Positions 51,531 to 61,393 are shown, numbered from the stretch's first letter. The stretch: DNA of 64,000 nt from Eubacteriaceae bacterium (GCA_910574915.1 CAJTCR010000024.1:1-64000); one strand, 5' to 3'. Numbers and translations: made by a program. Notes: generated by a model from the sequence alone, not told the origin.

Positions 51531-53933
51531 TCACCCCTGTCTCGCCGTAAGAATCTCCGCCAGCGCTCCATACAGCCCCGCATCCAGCTCCATCGCATGT
51601 AACTGCGCCAGCATAACCGGCACCCTGTCCTGTGCCTGCAGCATGCGGTATATTCTGTCTTTGCATACAAAGCTGATTTCTGCCTGGTTTAGAAAATCAA
51701 AACATCTTGACAGCACCTGATTCTGGGTACTTACATATTCCTTCGCAACGCTGACCTGGATTTTTTTCGTAAGCTCCGTTTCTGGAACCGTCACGATCAC
51801 CGCCTGCTTTTTCTGATCGTAGGCTGTGCCAGCCGGGATACGGGTGCCGTCTGCTGTGACCTGCACGTGCTGCTCTGCCTGCGGCTGGTATCCGGTAAGC
51901 TCGATTGTATAGCTGCGTTTTTGCGCAAGCAGCTTTGTTTTGCCCTCCGGCGGCTCAATCGTAAACACTGCCTGGTCTGCCTGCGCATAGTACATCCTTG
52001 TCACCGCACAGTCGCCGTCCTCATAGGCACGCGTTTCGTTATCGTCCTCATACAGGGAAAAGCTGCCGTCTGCTCCTGCAAATACCCGGATACGGAAAGA
52101 GCCTGGATTTTTCCCTGCCTGTTCGCCGTTGATCTCGTCGGTAAACGGCAGAATCGCGCCTGCTTTCGCCAGAACCGGGACACTCGTAAGGTCTCTGTAC
52201 ATATCCAGCATTCTGCCGCCCTCATACATCATCCCTGTATGAATATCATACCATATGCCTGCCGGCAGCCAGACCGTTACGCACGCTACATTCAGCTTTT
52301 GTATCATCGGCGTCGTCACTGGTGCAACGATCATCTCGCTTCCGAAATAGTACTGGTTTTTTACCTCATAAGCTTCTGCTTCTTCCGGGTGCTCATAGTA
52401 CATCGGCAGCATGAGCGGCAATCCGTTTTTATAGCTTCTGTAGTTCATCGTATACAGATACGGCATCATCCGGTGACGCTCCCTGAGCGCTTCCCCCATC
52501 GCAAGTTCCGCATCCTTTTTAAACCTCCACGGCTCCTTGCCGTTAAATTCGCTGGCAGAGCTGTGCAGCCGCAGAATCGGCGAATATGTCCCAAACTGCG
52601 TCCACCGCGCAGTCATCTCGTCGTCTTTATACCCAAGCATATGCCCGCCGATATCGTGGCTCCACCAGCCATATCCGATATTGGACGCGGTCGCTGTAAA
52701 GTACGGCTGAAAATCCAGCGAATCCCAGGTCACCAGCGTATCCCCGGAAAATCCAGTCGGATAGCGGTGGCTTCCTGGCCCTGCGTATCTGGAAAACGTC
52801 AGCGGGCGCTTTCCATCCCGCCCGTTGTCCAGATAGTGAAAATGGTTCAGTATCCACAGCGGGTCAAGCCCTTCGATCTTGCTGTTGCTGCCCTGCTGCC
52901 AGTCAATCCACCAAAAATCGACGCCTTCTTCTTCTCTTGGATGGTGCAGATATTTAAAATATGCTTCCAGATATTTCGGATCGGCAAGGTCGCAGAACAC
53001 TGGATCTTCGTTTTCATAATCTACCCCCATCGCCTTTGCCATATCCTCATACATTTCCTCATATGCCTGCACGCCGTCCGCAGGATGGACATTCAGCGTC
53101 ACGTGCATCCCCCGCTTATGCAGCCATGCCAAAAACCTCGCCGGATCTGGAAACAGCTCTTTGTTCCACGTATATCCCGTCCAGCCGCTGCCGTATTTCG
53201 GGTCAATATCTACAAGATGCCAGTCCATATCGATTACTGCTACCGTAAACGGCAGGTTTTCTTTGTCAAACCGCTGCATCAGCTCCATATATGTCTGCTC
53301 GGAATATTTATAGTAACGGCTCCACCAGTTTCCAAGCGCAAACCTTGGCAGCATCGGCGTCGATCCGCACAGCGCGTAAAAATCGTGCAGCGCCTGTTTG
53401 TAATCATGTCCGTATCCAAAGAAATACAAGTCCCAGATCCCTTTTTTCCGCGGCTCAATCCATCCGTTCTCCAGAAAGATCTGCGACTTGCTGTCGTCAA
53501 TAACCGAATAACCAAAGCGGGATATCACGCCATGCTCTAGGCTGACCGCGCCATCCGCCTCGTCCAGCGTCCTAGCCGTCCCCGAAAGGTCATGAACCGG
53601 CTCTCCAAAATGCCAGAAGCTATGGTATGCACTGTAATTTCCAACGACCTGGATACTCAGCCCATAGCTTGCAAATGCTTTCTGATTGTACTGAAGCTGA
53701 ATACGGGAAGTAAGAATACGGATACCGTCTTCCGTCTCCAAAACCTTATAAGAAGTCTTTGGAAAATCCCTGTGGAGCACCATCTGCGTCGCCCTGTCTT
53801 CAAAAACTCCATCCTCACTGTATTCCAGGCGCACAAGCCCTTCCGTCAGCATTGTAATTCTGTATTTTTCCCCTGCGACAATATTTTCAGACAGGGCCAG
53901 GGGACTGGTTTCCACCTGATATGTATCTTTCAT
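51531..53933 (-). CDS. GH31 family alpha-glycosidase
   Basis: An 800-residue retaining glycoside hydrolase. An N-terminal beta domain (about 1-190) is followed by the TIM barrel (about 195-530). VDFWWIDWQQGSN (338-350) places the nucleophile at D344, and GFSGDTLVTWDSL places the acid/base at D398. A C-terminal beta domain and a DUF5110-like end follow. WIDWQQG differs from the WIDMNE of classic alpha-glucosidases, so the substrate may not be maltose. No signal peptide, so it is cytoplasmic and acts on an imported oligosaccharide. GGAGATA precedes the ATG. Operon with the MalEFG-type ABC genes. Confidence 0.9.
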   Translation of the reverse strand: MKDTYQVETSPLALSENIVAGEKYRITMLTEGLVRLEYSEDGVFEDRATQMVLHRDFPKTSYKVLETEDGIRILTSRIQLQYNQKAFASYGLSIQVVGNYSAYHSFWHFGEPVHDLSGTARTLDEADGAVSLEHGVISRFGYSVIDDSKSQIFLENGWIEPRKKGIWDLYFFGYGHDYKQALHDFYALCGSTPMLPRFALGNWWSRYYKYSEQTYMELMQRFDKENLPFTVAVIDMDWHLVDIDPKYGSGWTGYTWNKELFPDPARFLAWLHKRGMHVTLNVHPADGVQAYEEMYEDMAKAMGVDYENEDPVFCDLADPKYLEAYFKYLHHPREEEGVDFWWIDWQQGSNSKIEGLDPLWILNHFHYLDNGRDGKRPLTFSRYAGPGSHRYPTGFSGDTLVTWDSLDFQPYFTATASNIGYGWWSHDIGGHMLGYKDDEMTARWTQFGTYSPILRLHSSASEFNGKEPWRFKKDAELAMGEALRERHRMMPYLYTMNYRSYKNGLPLMLPMYYEHPEEAEAYEVKNQYYFGSEMIVAPVTTPMIQKLNVACVTVWLPAGIWYDIHTGMMYEGGRMLDMYRDLTSVPVLAKAGAILPFTDEINGEQAGKNPGSFRIRVFAGADGSFSLYEDDNETRAYEDGDCAVTRMYYAQADQAVFTIEPPEGKTKLLAQKRSYTIELTGYQPQAEQHVQVTADGTRIPAGTAYDQKKQAVIVTVPETELTKKIQVSVAKEYVSTQNQVLSRCFDFLNQAEISFVCKDRIYRMLQAQDRVPVMLAQLHAMELDAGLYGALAEILTARQG

Positions 53934-54011
53934 AAATTGTATCTCCTTCCCTATTTTCTTCTTACTTTATCAATCTGTTTTCTGCAACCTGTCTCATGAT
54001 CCTTTTACAGT

Positions 54012-54833
54012 TTATCCCTTTACAGCAGAAGAAGCAATACCTGCGATAAACTGTTTTTGGAAAAACAGATAAATAAGCAGTACCGGAAGTATGGATATCG
54101 CCGTCGCCGCAAACAACGCGCCGTAATCCGTAGAATACTGTCCGTTAAACATCTTAAGCCCTACGGCAAGAAGCTGCTTTTCCTGGTCGTTAATTACCAG
54201 ATACGGCCAAAGGAAATCTTCCCATGTCCATAAAAACTGAAAAATCGCAATACTGGAAATGCCATTTTTTGCCATTGGCATAATAATCCGGTGGAAAATA
54301 TAAAACTCGTTTGCCCCGTCAATTCTTGCCGCTTCCAAAATCTCATCCGGCAGCGACGCAATATGCTGCTTCATCATAAAGATCCCAAATCCGCTGAACA
54401 TCGCCGGGATAATCAGTGCCTTATAAGAATTCATCCATCCAAAGGACTGAATCATCGAATATTTTGGAATAATTGTTACACACCAAGGAATCATCATTGT
54501 AGACAGCACAACGCTGAATAAAAACTCTCTGCCTTTAAATTTATATTTGCTCAGTACAAACCCGCACAGCGTACTTGTGTAGATCACAAGCAGCGTGACC
54601 ACGACGGTGATAAAAAGGCTGTTTGCAAAAAAACGCAGGAAATTAAAATGGGCGTTCATGCTTTCATAGTTGCTCAGAATAAACTCCTGCGGCAGAAACT
54701 TCTGATGCAGCGCCATAATTTCTTTGTTCTGCTTAAACGAAGACGACAGCATCCAAAAGAACGGATATACCGTAACAATCCCCAGAATCAGGAGGATTCC
54801 GTTTAACAGTACACTGCTTACTTTTCTTTTCAT
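54012..54833 (-). CDS. carbohydrate ABC transporter permease (MalG-like)
   Basis: A 273-residue permease with six membrane segments. It has WMLSSSFKQNKEIM near the N-terminus and the EAA loop EAARIDGANEFYIFHRIIMPMAKNGISS at about 185-210. AGGAGG precedes the ATG. It overlaps neither neighbour; a short 12-base gap follows the MalF-like gene upstream. It forms the transmembrane half of a sugar importer, with the ATPase missing from the locus. Confidence 0.92.
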   Translation of the reverse strand: MKRKVSSVLLNGILLILGIVTVYPFFWMLSSSFKQNKEIMALHQKFLPQEFILSNYESMNAHFNFLRFFANSLFITVVVTLLVIYTSTLCGFVLSKYKFKGREFLFSVVLSTMMIPWCVTIIPKYSMIQSFGWMNSYKALIIPAMFSGFGIFMMKQHIASLPDEILEAARIDGANEFYIFHRIIMPMAKNGISSIAIFQFLWTWEDFLWPYLVINDQEKQLLAVGLKMFNGQYSTDYGALFAATAISILPVLLIYLFFQKQFIAGIASSAVKG

Positions 54834-54845
54834 ACGTTCGACCTC

Positions 54846-55724
54846 CTATTCTTCCTTGCCGGATACGCGGAACGATAACCACGTAAATACCGCCGTAATG
54901 ATAAACAATACAAACGAAAGCGCAGATGCGTAGCCAAAATTGTACTTTACAAAAGCCTCGTCATAGATAATATAAGACGCCAGGTAAGTTGCCGTACCAG
55001 GGCCGCCTTCTGTCATAATTAAAATCTGCACATACGCCTGAATATAGGAAATAATCGATGTAATCACTACAAACAGGGTCATTGGCTTTAATAACGGAAA
55101 CGTAATATACCGAAACGTCTGCCATGCGCTTGCACCGTCTACGTTTGCAGCCTCAAGCGCATCGGACGGCAGAGAGTAAAGCCCAGCCATAAACATAACG
55201 ACCGCATATCCAAAATCTTTCCAGATCGTCATAATAATGACAGCAATCAGCGCCGTCTTCGGATTCATCAGCCAGTTTACATCCAGGCCGAAGATCTGGT
55301 TGATCGTACCAATCTGCGGATTATACATAAACTTCCATACGAAGGCAACCGCCACCATAGGAGTCACGACCGGCATATAATAAACTGCCCTGAAAAAGCT
55401 CTTATATTTGACTAAAGAAGAGTAGATCGCGTAAGCAATCCCAAGTCCCAGGCCAACCCGGAAAATAATGACTACTACAGAAAAGATCAGTGTATTGAGC
55501 ATCGATTTGCCAAACAATGCACTTGTAAATACTTCTTTATAATTTTCAAACCCAAGGAACCGGTAGGTTCCACTCAGCGGATTCCACTCATGAAAACTTC
55601 CTGCAAACGCGATTCCAATAGGAATAATAAGGAACAGCATAAAGAACACAACCATTGCAGCGACTACGATATTCCGCAGGATAATTTCGCTTTTGCTCTG
55701 AAGGGGACTCGATTTTTTAAACAT
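54846..55724 (-). CDS. sugar ABC transporter permease (MalF-like)
   Basis: A 292-residue permease. Six hydrophobic segments, the FHEWNPLSG loop of MalF-type proteins after the first helix, and the EAA loop EAANVDGASAWQTFRYITFPLLKP at about 190-213 are visible. GGGAGGA precedes the ATG. It is co-directional with the MalG-like and GH31 genes and follows the binding-protein gene by 88 bases. Confidence 0.92.
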   Translation of the reverse strand: MFKKSSPLQSKSEIILRNIVVAAMVVFFMLFLIIPIGIAFAGSFHEWNPLSGTYRFLGFENYKEVFTSALFGKSMLNTLIFSVVVIIFRVGLGLGIAYAIYSSLVKYKSFFRAVYYMPVVTPMVAVAFVWKFMYNPQIGTINQIFGLDVNWLMNPKTALIAVIIMTIWKDFGYAVVMFMAGLYSLPSDALEAANVDGASAWQTFRYITFPLLKPMTLFVVITSIISYIQAYVQILIMTEGGPGTATYLASYIIYDEAFVKYNFGYASALSFVLFIITAVFTWLSFRVSGKEE

Positions 55725-55812
55725 AACATTCCTCCCTGACTTCTTCCAATATACAGGCGCAGGCTTTTTTCCAAAAATACTTTTCCTGCGCCTGATATGC
55801 TACACTGCTGCT

Positions 55813-57201
55813 TTATTTTTCAGCAAATTCGTACAGGTTTTCCACCGATACAAACGCGCTGCTCTTCATATCACGGATAATCTCTTCCTGTGCAGCGTTC
55901 AGTGCTGTGTCAATGTCCACGCCGTTAAAGAAGATATCCTGTCCAGCCTTTTTCAGAGATGTTTCTACTGTAGAAGGCATTGGGCCCGGCCAGATATAAT
56001 GATCGATATGCTCAGACAATACTGCAAGTGAAGGATTTTCCAGAATCTTCGGATCGTCCGCCAGCGATTTCTTTGCCGGGAATGTACTCATCGCAAGGTT
56101 AAACGCGATCTGTGCATCGTCATTTGCCAGGAAATATTTTACAAAATCCTGTGCAACTGCCTGCTGGTCTGCCGGAGCGTTTTTGTTAATGCCAAACGTG
56201 GATTCGCCGTTGTAGCGGTTGTATGCATATGGGTTTTCATCAAACGTCGGAATTTCAAATACGCCAAAGTTAATATCACTCCAGGTCGTATTTAACGTAT
56301 TATAATAATGTCCCCACTGGATTACCATTGCAGACTGCCCCTGCCCAAAGCTGTCGGAGCCTTTTTCGCCAAAGTCCTTAGAACCTACGCCGTCTGTTTC
56401 ATACATATCTACAAGCATCTGCATTACTTTTTTCATCGATTCAGAGTTTACATTCGGCGTCTTGCCGTCTTCCTGGAACAGGTTTTCGCCAAGCTGGTAG
56501 TTTAACCCAAGCAGATAGTTCTGATGGAAGTCGTCATTAAAGTTCAAGCCTGCCTGCACAAGTGAATCTCCCTCGCGGATCGTCAGCTTCTTTGCCACTT
56601 CACGCATCTGATCCCAGGTCTTTGGAATATCCGCGTCTGTCAGCCCTGCTGTTTCCCACATATCCTTATTATAATAAACCGTACCGGTCATCATGCCGTA
56701 ATCAATGTAATAGACCTTATCATCAATCAAATGTGCAGCCACGCCGGTAAAGTCAGCTTCTAAGTCTTCCACCGGAATCTCTAACGGCGCCAGGTAGTTA
56801 ATCAGATTTTCATGATAGCTGTTATGTACGTTAAACAGCGCCGGGCCGTTCGCGCCGTCTAATGCCAGCGGCAGCTTCGTCCAGTAATCTTCCCAAGGAT
56901 TATTTACAAGCTTGATCGTTACATTCGGATGCATTGCCGTATATCCGTCAATAATCTGCTGAAACAGGTCGTCGCTGCCCCACTCCCACAATTCTACGGT
57001 AATATCTTTTCCTTCGTTAATTTCCACGCTTGGATCGTATTTTACCGTATCGCCAAACGGTTCCGTAGGAGCTTCTACTTTCGGGCTGTCTTCGCTGTTT
57101 CCGCCTTGCCCTCCCCCATTGCTGTCCTTACTGCCGCAGCCCGCCAGTCCTGTAAAGGCAATAGCAGCCGCCATCATTGCTGCAATCCATTTTTTCTTCA
57201 T
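55813..57201 (-). CDS. sugar ABC transporter substrate-binding lipoprotein
   Basis: A 462-residue binding protein. The signal peptide and lipobox (AAAIAFTGLAGC) end near residue 22; a Gly/Asn-rich linker follows, then the type I binding fold with VELWEWGSDDLFQQIIDGY. WIQ-type segments such as SAMVIQWGHYYNTL and a NKNAPADQQAVAQDFVKYFL hinge region are typical of cluster 1 sugar-binding proteins. GGAGAG precedes the ATG. It is the first gene of the LacI-controlled operon. Confidence 0.92.
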   Translation of the reverse strand: MKKKWIAAMMAAAIAFTGLAGCGSKDSNGGGQGGNSEDSPKVEAPTEPFGDTVKYDPSVEINEGKDITVELWEWGSDDLFQQIIDGYTAMHPNVTIKLVNNPWEDYWTKLPLALDGANGPALFNVHNSYHENLINYLAPLEIPVEDLEADFTGVAAHLIDDKVYYIDYGMMTGTVYYNKDMWETAGLTDADIPKTWDQMREVAKKLTIREGDSLVQAGLNFNDDFHQNYLLGLNYQLGENLFQEDGKTPNVNSESMKKVMQMLVDMYETDGVGSKDFGEKGSDSFGQGQSAMVIQWGHYYNTLNTTWSDINFGVFEIPTFDENPYAYNRYNGESTFGINKNAPADQQAVAQDFVKYFLANDDAQIAFNLAMSTFPAKKSLADDPKILENPSLAVLSEHIDHYIWPGPMPSTVETSLKKAGQDIFFNGVDIDTALNAAQEEIIRDMKSSAFVSVENLYEFAEK

Positions 57202-57330
57202 ATTTTTCTCTCCTTTTTTGATGGTAGCAGATCATATTGTCTGAACTGCTTCGGTATTACGAATTTTTCTTTTTACTTAATTTCTTTCCATTATTCTTTT
57301 TTTACTTTTCAAATTTCTTTCCGTCTTAGG

Positions 57331-57380
57331 TTTAGCGCTAAATCTATAATAAAAATAGCATGTTTTGGCAAATCCGTCAA
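57331..57380 (-). promoter_or_regulatory. promoter and LacI-type operator of the GH31/ABC operon
   Basis: On the minus strand TTGACG (57,380-57,375), 17 bases, then TATTTT (57,357-57,352). Just downstream lies TTTAGCGCTAAA (57,331-57,342), an exact 12-base palindrome with the central CG of LacI-family operators. It would overlap the start of transcription. The divergent lacI-like gene lies about 330 bases away. Confidence 0.7.
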
Positions 57381-57620
57381 TATGCTTTTAGAAATTTGTT
57401 ATATATTCACATTTTTATCAGCATATTTTTATGCATATGTTATATATTTTACGTTTTGATTTTTATAAGTTGATTTTAAAGGTATACTAATATATAATGT
57501 TGATAATTGCTAAACCTTTTTCACGCGTTTAAACAACAAGATCCGGTATATTCAGCAACTATACTGCTGCCGTGTGTTCGTGCCGGATCGCTGCCTTTTT
57601 ACCGGAATGCCGTGCTTTTT

Positions 57621-57655
57621 AGTTTATAAACTATTTTAAAGGTTTAGTTTAAACT
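57621..57655. promoter_or_regulatory. paired AT-rich palindromes before the lacI-like gene
   Basis: AGTTTATAAACT (57,621-57,632) and AGTTTAAACT (57,646-57,655) are perfect palindromes directly upstream of the AGGAGG ribosome site of the regulator gene. They have no CG centre and differ from the operon operator, so their binder may be different. The rest of the 57,381-57,620 gap shows no gene. Confidence 0.4.
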
Positions 57656-57672
57656 TAACAGGAGGTGCAGCT

Positions 57673-58689
57673 ATGACCTTAAAAGATGTCGCTGACAAAG
57701 CAGGCGTCAGCATGATGACAGTATCGAATGTCGTTCACGGCAAAAACAACCGGGTATCGGCAAAAACGATTGAAAAAGTAAACGCTATTATAGAAGAATG
57801 CGGCTATGTGCCAAATTTAAGCGCACGCAGCCTGTCCAATAAAACATCCAATATTATCGGGATTATTTTGTCTATTTTTGAATCAAAACCGACGGAAAAC
57901 TTTCTGGAAAACCCTTATATCAGCACGATGATCGGCACTATCGAGCAGGAGCTGCGCAGCAGCGGATATTATACGATGGTGCGTTCCATCTCACACGAAA
58001 GCGATATTACGCAGCTTTTAAAAAACTGGAATGTGGACGGCATTATTTTTTTATACCCTGATTTTGAAAATTATATGGAGCCGTTTTTAAATACCGCCTC
58101 GATTCCAGTCGCCATATTTGACAGCAGCCTGGCTTCGCCTGCGCTGATTAATATTTGTTCGGACGACCAAAAAGGCTTGTACCTTTCCACAAAATACATG
58201 ATCAATCACGGTCACACGCACATCGCGTTTATCGCCGATTATGAAGGCAACCATATTTTGACCGGGCGTCTGAACGGCTACCGCAAGGCACTGGATGAAA
58301 GCGGCATCCCGTTCCGCCCGGAATATGTGCTCCCCTATCCGCCTTCTTATGAAGGAGGCATTGCGGCAGGCAAAAAAATAGCGTCCATGAACAGCCTGAC
58401 CGCCGCCGTCACAACCGCGGATATCTGCGCCATCGGCATTATGGAAGGCGCAAGGCTTGGCGGCTTAAGAGTCCCTGCCGACCTGTCTGTGATCGGCTAT
58501 GACAACCTGAACCTCTGTCAGTACACCATGCCGAAGCTGACCTCGATCTCGCAGGATATCCCGCAGAAAGCGCGCCTTGCCACAAGGCTTTTGCTGGAAA
58601 AAATCTGCACCGGCAAGACACGTACCCCCTGCCAGATTACGATGGATGTGGATATTGTGGAAAGACAGTCTGTCGTATCGCTGTTCTAA
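57673..58689 (+). CDS. LacI-family transcriptional regulator
   Basis: A 338-residue repressor. The N-terminal LacI helix-turn-helix is LKDVADKAGVSMMTVSNVVHG with the hinge PNLSARSLSNKTSNIIG, followed by the periplasmic-binding-like sensor domain ending with SVIGYDNLNLCQYTMPKLTSI and a RTPCQITMDVDIVERQSV tail. AGGAGGTG precedes the ATG. It is divergent from the GH31/ABC operon and presumably represses it until the transported sugar binds. Length and motifs are typical. Confidence 0.93.
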   Translation: MTLKDVADKAGVSMMTVSNVVHGKNNRVSAKTIEKVNAIIEECGYVPNLSARSLSNKTSNIIGIILSIFESKPTENFLENPYISTMIGTIEQELRSSGYYTMVRSISHESDITQLLKNWNVDGIIFLYPDFENYMEPFLNTASIPVAIFDSSLASPALINICSDDQKGLYLSTKYMINHGHTHIAFIADYEGNHILTGRLNGYRKALDESGIPFRPEYVLPYPPSYEGGIAAGKKIASMNSLTAAVTTADICAIGIMEGARLGGLRVPADLSVIGYDNLNLCQYTMPKLTSISQDIPQKARLATRLLLEKICTGKTRTPCQITMDVDIVERQSVVSLF

Positions 58690-58716
58690 AACAAAACTTT
58701 ATGCAGCACATCCAAA

Positions 58717-58745
58717 CAGGAGACGTCCTATAAAGACGTCTCCTG
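58717..58745. terminator. bidirectional hairpin terminator
   Basis: CAGGAGACGTC, a 7-base loop and GACGTCTCCTG form a perfect 11-base stem between the convergent lacI-like and beta-propeller genes. T-runs are short on both sides. Confidence 0.65.
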
Positions 58746-58748
58746 CTC

Positions 58749-60833
58749 TTAATCAAATTTCAGTTTTGCTGCATTTTTGCATCCATCCGCGATCGCAAAC
58801 GTATAGATCTTCCTTTCATTGACAAGATACAGCATATCACCGACATACAGGCTTCGCCAGCGGCTGTCTGGATATGCGTCTGTTCCTGAATGCAGCGTGT
58901 ATTTGACCCTGCGCTCAAACGCTCCGTCCACAAACGAAAATACACGGTAATGCTCTTTAAACAATTCCTGATTCTTTTTTGTAGTAAATGCAATAAGGTT
59001 CTTTTTCGGACTGACAAGCACGGTCTTATAGTCATACAGCGCGTCGCTTTCTGACACTCCGTTTAGCACCAGCTTTGCCTCCTCCTTTACTTTTCTGGGA
59101 TTGGAAATATCAAACATCGACAGCTTGATCCCTATCGTCATTCCGCTGTCCGGGTCGGTCTCGTGTCCGATGCCGAGCAGCCTGTCATCGCTCCAAAAAT
59201 GCAGATATTCTGAAAATCCGGTTACTTTCAGTTCGCCGATCACTTTTGGCTGCGCCGGATCAGAAAAGTCTACGGTAAACAGCGGATCTGTATTCCGATA
59301 GGTTACAAAATATCCAATGTCCCCTGCAAACCTTGCCGCATAGATCTGCTCTCCCTCGGCAAGCCCGGTCAGCCTGCCCGCAACCTGCATATTTTCGTCC
59401 AGTACATACACCCGGTTTTCCCACGGCTCTGTGCTTGTAACGGAAGTCAGCACCTGCAAATAGCCTTCCCTTTCATGAATCGCAAACGTATCCTGAATGC
59501 TGCCTTTTACTGATTTTGCCGCCTTTGCCTGGATCGTGCCGCCTGGTTCCAGCGCAAACCGTGCGATCCGCGTCTTTACCGCATCGTCTGCATATTCCTC
59601 ATAATACACATAAACAGAACGGCTGCTCACATACAGCTTTGCATACTGGTTTATCAGCAGCTTCTTATCCCGCACCTTCATGCTGTCTGCCAAATCGATC
59701 GAGGACATCAAAAGTCCCTGGTTTCCTGCTTTCGGCAAATAAATGCAGTCCGCGGGAACGAGTTTTTCGTCTACGCGCGGAAGCCAAAGCTCCGGCTCCT
59801 TACGCTGCACCCCTTCTGCAATGTGCAGCGTCTGTCCCGTAAACAGATACAGGCGGTTTGCGACCTTGCGCGAGGTTATAAACTGCCCGTCCTGTGTAAC
59901 GGTGTCCTGATACACCGGCTTTTCGGGATCTGCGATATTATAAGTCACTGCCTTTGTCAACGATTCTGTTACGATCTGCTGTATATCTTCTTCATATCGT
60001 ACTACCTGATCGTAACCTGCTTTTTTCATTGCTTCCGCTGTTTGTCTATCCTGCTTAAGCTCCGTCTGCTCTGTCTGAATAATAACGGTCAGCAGTCCGT
60101 CCGCTACATAGATCTCACAGATCCGGTCGGTATCCTCATCCATCTCCGGCTGAATCACCCCCGCCTTCTCTGGAATCCTGTTACGCACGTCAAGCACCTG
60201 GATCTGCGCATCCTGCACGACATATATAAACTTTCCGTCCGTTTTTACACAGTCGCTTTCATCGACTCCTTCGACCTGCAAATTCGTATTGGAAAAATCA
60301 GCGCCGTCTTTTTGTGCCGCAATATCCTTAATTCCAGAGCTGCTCTGTGCTGTCGTTGCATCTAAATCTACGCTGTCTGCTACAGACGTCCCGCCTACAG
60401 CCTCAATCTCTTTGCGTTCCACAGTTCCGCCCGACATTTGCGCCCTTTTCCTCTGGGAATCCTTTTTTAATACACGATAGACTTCCTGATAGCCGGATGC
60501 TAACTTATACATCTTTCCCAGTTTTTTTACAGGCGCCGGTGCTTCTGTCTCCTTACCTGGCATACTTTCCAAATCTGTCTGCGCTGCTGCCCCGTCGTCT
60601 GTTTCCCCCGATATCCCTGCTGTCTGGCTGTACTTCACCTGCTTTTGCTCGTTGAAATACGCTGCGCTGCCTGCCCCAAAGCAAAGGCACAGGCAGGCTG
60701 CGGCAGCCACCGCCCGGTAGCGGCTGCGTTTTTTCTTACACCGCTTTTTTATCTGTTCTGGCTTTAATGCTTCCGGTATGTCCAGCTCCTGCGCCGACTG
60801 CGCAATTTTTTCCAGCATTTCCCGATCTTCCAT
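58749..60833 (-). CDS. membrane-anchored beta-propeller protein paired with an ECF sigma factor
   Basis: A 694-residue protein. Residues 1-35 are cytoplasmic and basic (KPEQIKKRCKKKRSRYR). A membrane anchor (AVAAAACLCLCFGAGSAAYF) is at about 38-57, then a low-complexity linker. From about 165 onward is the DUF/beta-propeller domain (GVDESDCVKTDGKFIYVV, QIQVLDVRN, later ISNPRKVKEEAKLVL). ATG 60,833 has AGGAGGG; an upstream frame overlaps the sigma gene and is not real. The layout matches an anti-sigma or sensor working with the ECF factor directly upstream, but no classical zinc anti-sigma motif is seen. Confidence 0.75.
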   Translation of the reverse strand: MEDREMLEKIAQSAQELDIPEALKPEQIKKRCKKKRSRYRAVAAAACLCLCFGAGSAAYFNEQKQVKYSQTAGISGETDDGAAAQTDLESMPGKETEAPAPVKKLGKMYKLASGYQEVYRVLKKDSQRKRAQMSGGTVERKEIEAVGGTSVADSVDLDATTAQSSSGIKDIAAQKDGADFSNTNLQVEGVDESDCVKTDGKFIYVVQDAQIQVLDVRNRIPEKAGVIQPEMDEDTDRICEIYVADGLLTVIIQTEQTELKQDRQTAEAMKKAGYDQVVRYEEDIQQIVTESLTKAVTYNIADPEKPVYQDTVTQDGQFITSRKVANRLYLFTGQTLHIAEGVQRKEPELWLPRVDEKLVPADCIYLPKAGNQGLLMSSIDLADSMKVRDKKLLINQYAKLYVSSRSVYVYYEEYADDAVKTRIARFALEPGGTIQAKAAKSVKGSIQDTFAIHEREGYLQVLTSVTSTEPWENRVYVLDENMQVAGRLTGLAEGEQIYAARFAGDIGYFVTYRNTDPLFTVDFSDPAQPKVIGELKVTGFSEYLHFWSDDRLLGIGHETDPDSGMTIGIKLSMFDISNPRKVKEEAKLVLNGVSESDALYDYKTVLVSPKKNLIAFTTKKNQELFKEHYRVFSFVDGAFERRVKYTLHSGTDAYPDSRWRSLYVGDMLYLVNERKIYTFAIADGCKNAAKLKFD

Positions 60834-60874
60834 TCTGATTCCCTCCTGTCTGTTTTGTGCAACTGTTTTAAAAC

Positions 60875-61393
60875 TTACTTTAATTTTTCCTTCATTTTTT
60901 TCAGTGCGCGGCTCTCCCTGGAACGAACGGTATTTTCGTTCATATGTAGCTGCCTGGCGATTTCTTTGCTCGTATATCCCGCAAACAGATGCATTGCGAT
61001 AATCATGCGGTCTTCTGCCGCAAGCTCCCAAAACAGCAGCCGCACCGCAAGCTGCTCTGCGGTGTCCCCGGACGAGCCAGGTGCCGCAAGCTGCTCGGAC
61101 AGCTCCTTTGACAACTGTGCGTCTGCGTTTGCATAGTCCCGCAGCTTCCGTCTGCATTTTACAGACAAGATCTGAAAGATCCAGCCTTTAAACGCGTCCG
61201 CCCTGCGGAGCTTGCGCACAGACGCAAACGCATCCGTCACTGCCTCGCTGACTGCGTCCTGTGCGTCCACAGGATCTTTTAAAGTATAAACTGCAAACCG
61301 GTATAAATCTTCATAAACTTCCTGATACAGGCAGGCAAACGCATCCGCATCTCCCTGTTTTGCCTGCTGCACCAGCTCCAAATAATGCTCCAT
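60875..61393 (-). CDS. ECF-type RNA polymerase sigma factor
   Basis: A 172-residue sigma-70 family protein. Region 2 (DADAFACLYQEVYEDLYRFAVYTLKDPVDAQDAVSEAVTDAF, seen as DAQDAVSEAV) is at about 15-60. Region 4 with the helix-turn-helix YTSKEIARQLHMNENTVRSRESRALKKM ends the protein. ATG 61,393 with GGGAGG is chosen; the longer frame has no ribosome site. It is upstream of the beta-propeller protein gene by 42 bases and probably forms a two-gene signalling unit with it. Confidence 0.9.
   Translation of the reverse strand: MEHYLELVQQAKQGDADAFACLYQEVYEDLYRFAVYTLKDPVDAQDAVSEAVTDAFASVRKLRRADAFKGWIFQILSVKCRRKLRDYANADAQLSKELSEQLAAPGSSGDTAEQLAVRLLFWELAAEDRMIIAMHLFAGYTSKEIARQLHMNENTVRSRESRALKKMKEKLK

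Noticed and set aside
51867..53540. 557-residue plus-strand open frame
   Set aside because: Antisense to the GH31 gene with Arg/His/Cys-rich shadow composition.
60834..61157. N-terminal extension of the beta-propeller protein into the sigma gene
   Set aside because: Antisense-free but out of frame overlap with the ECF gene; the ATG at 60,833 has an AGGAGGG site.
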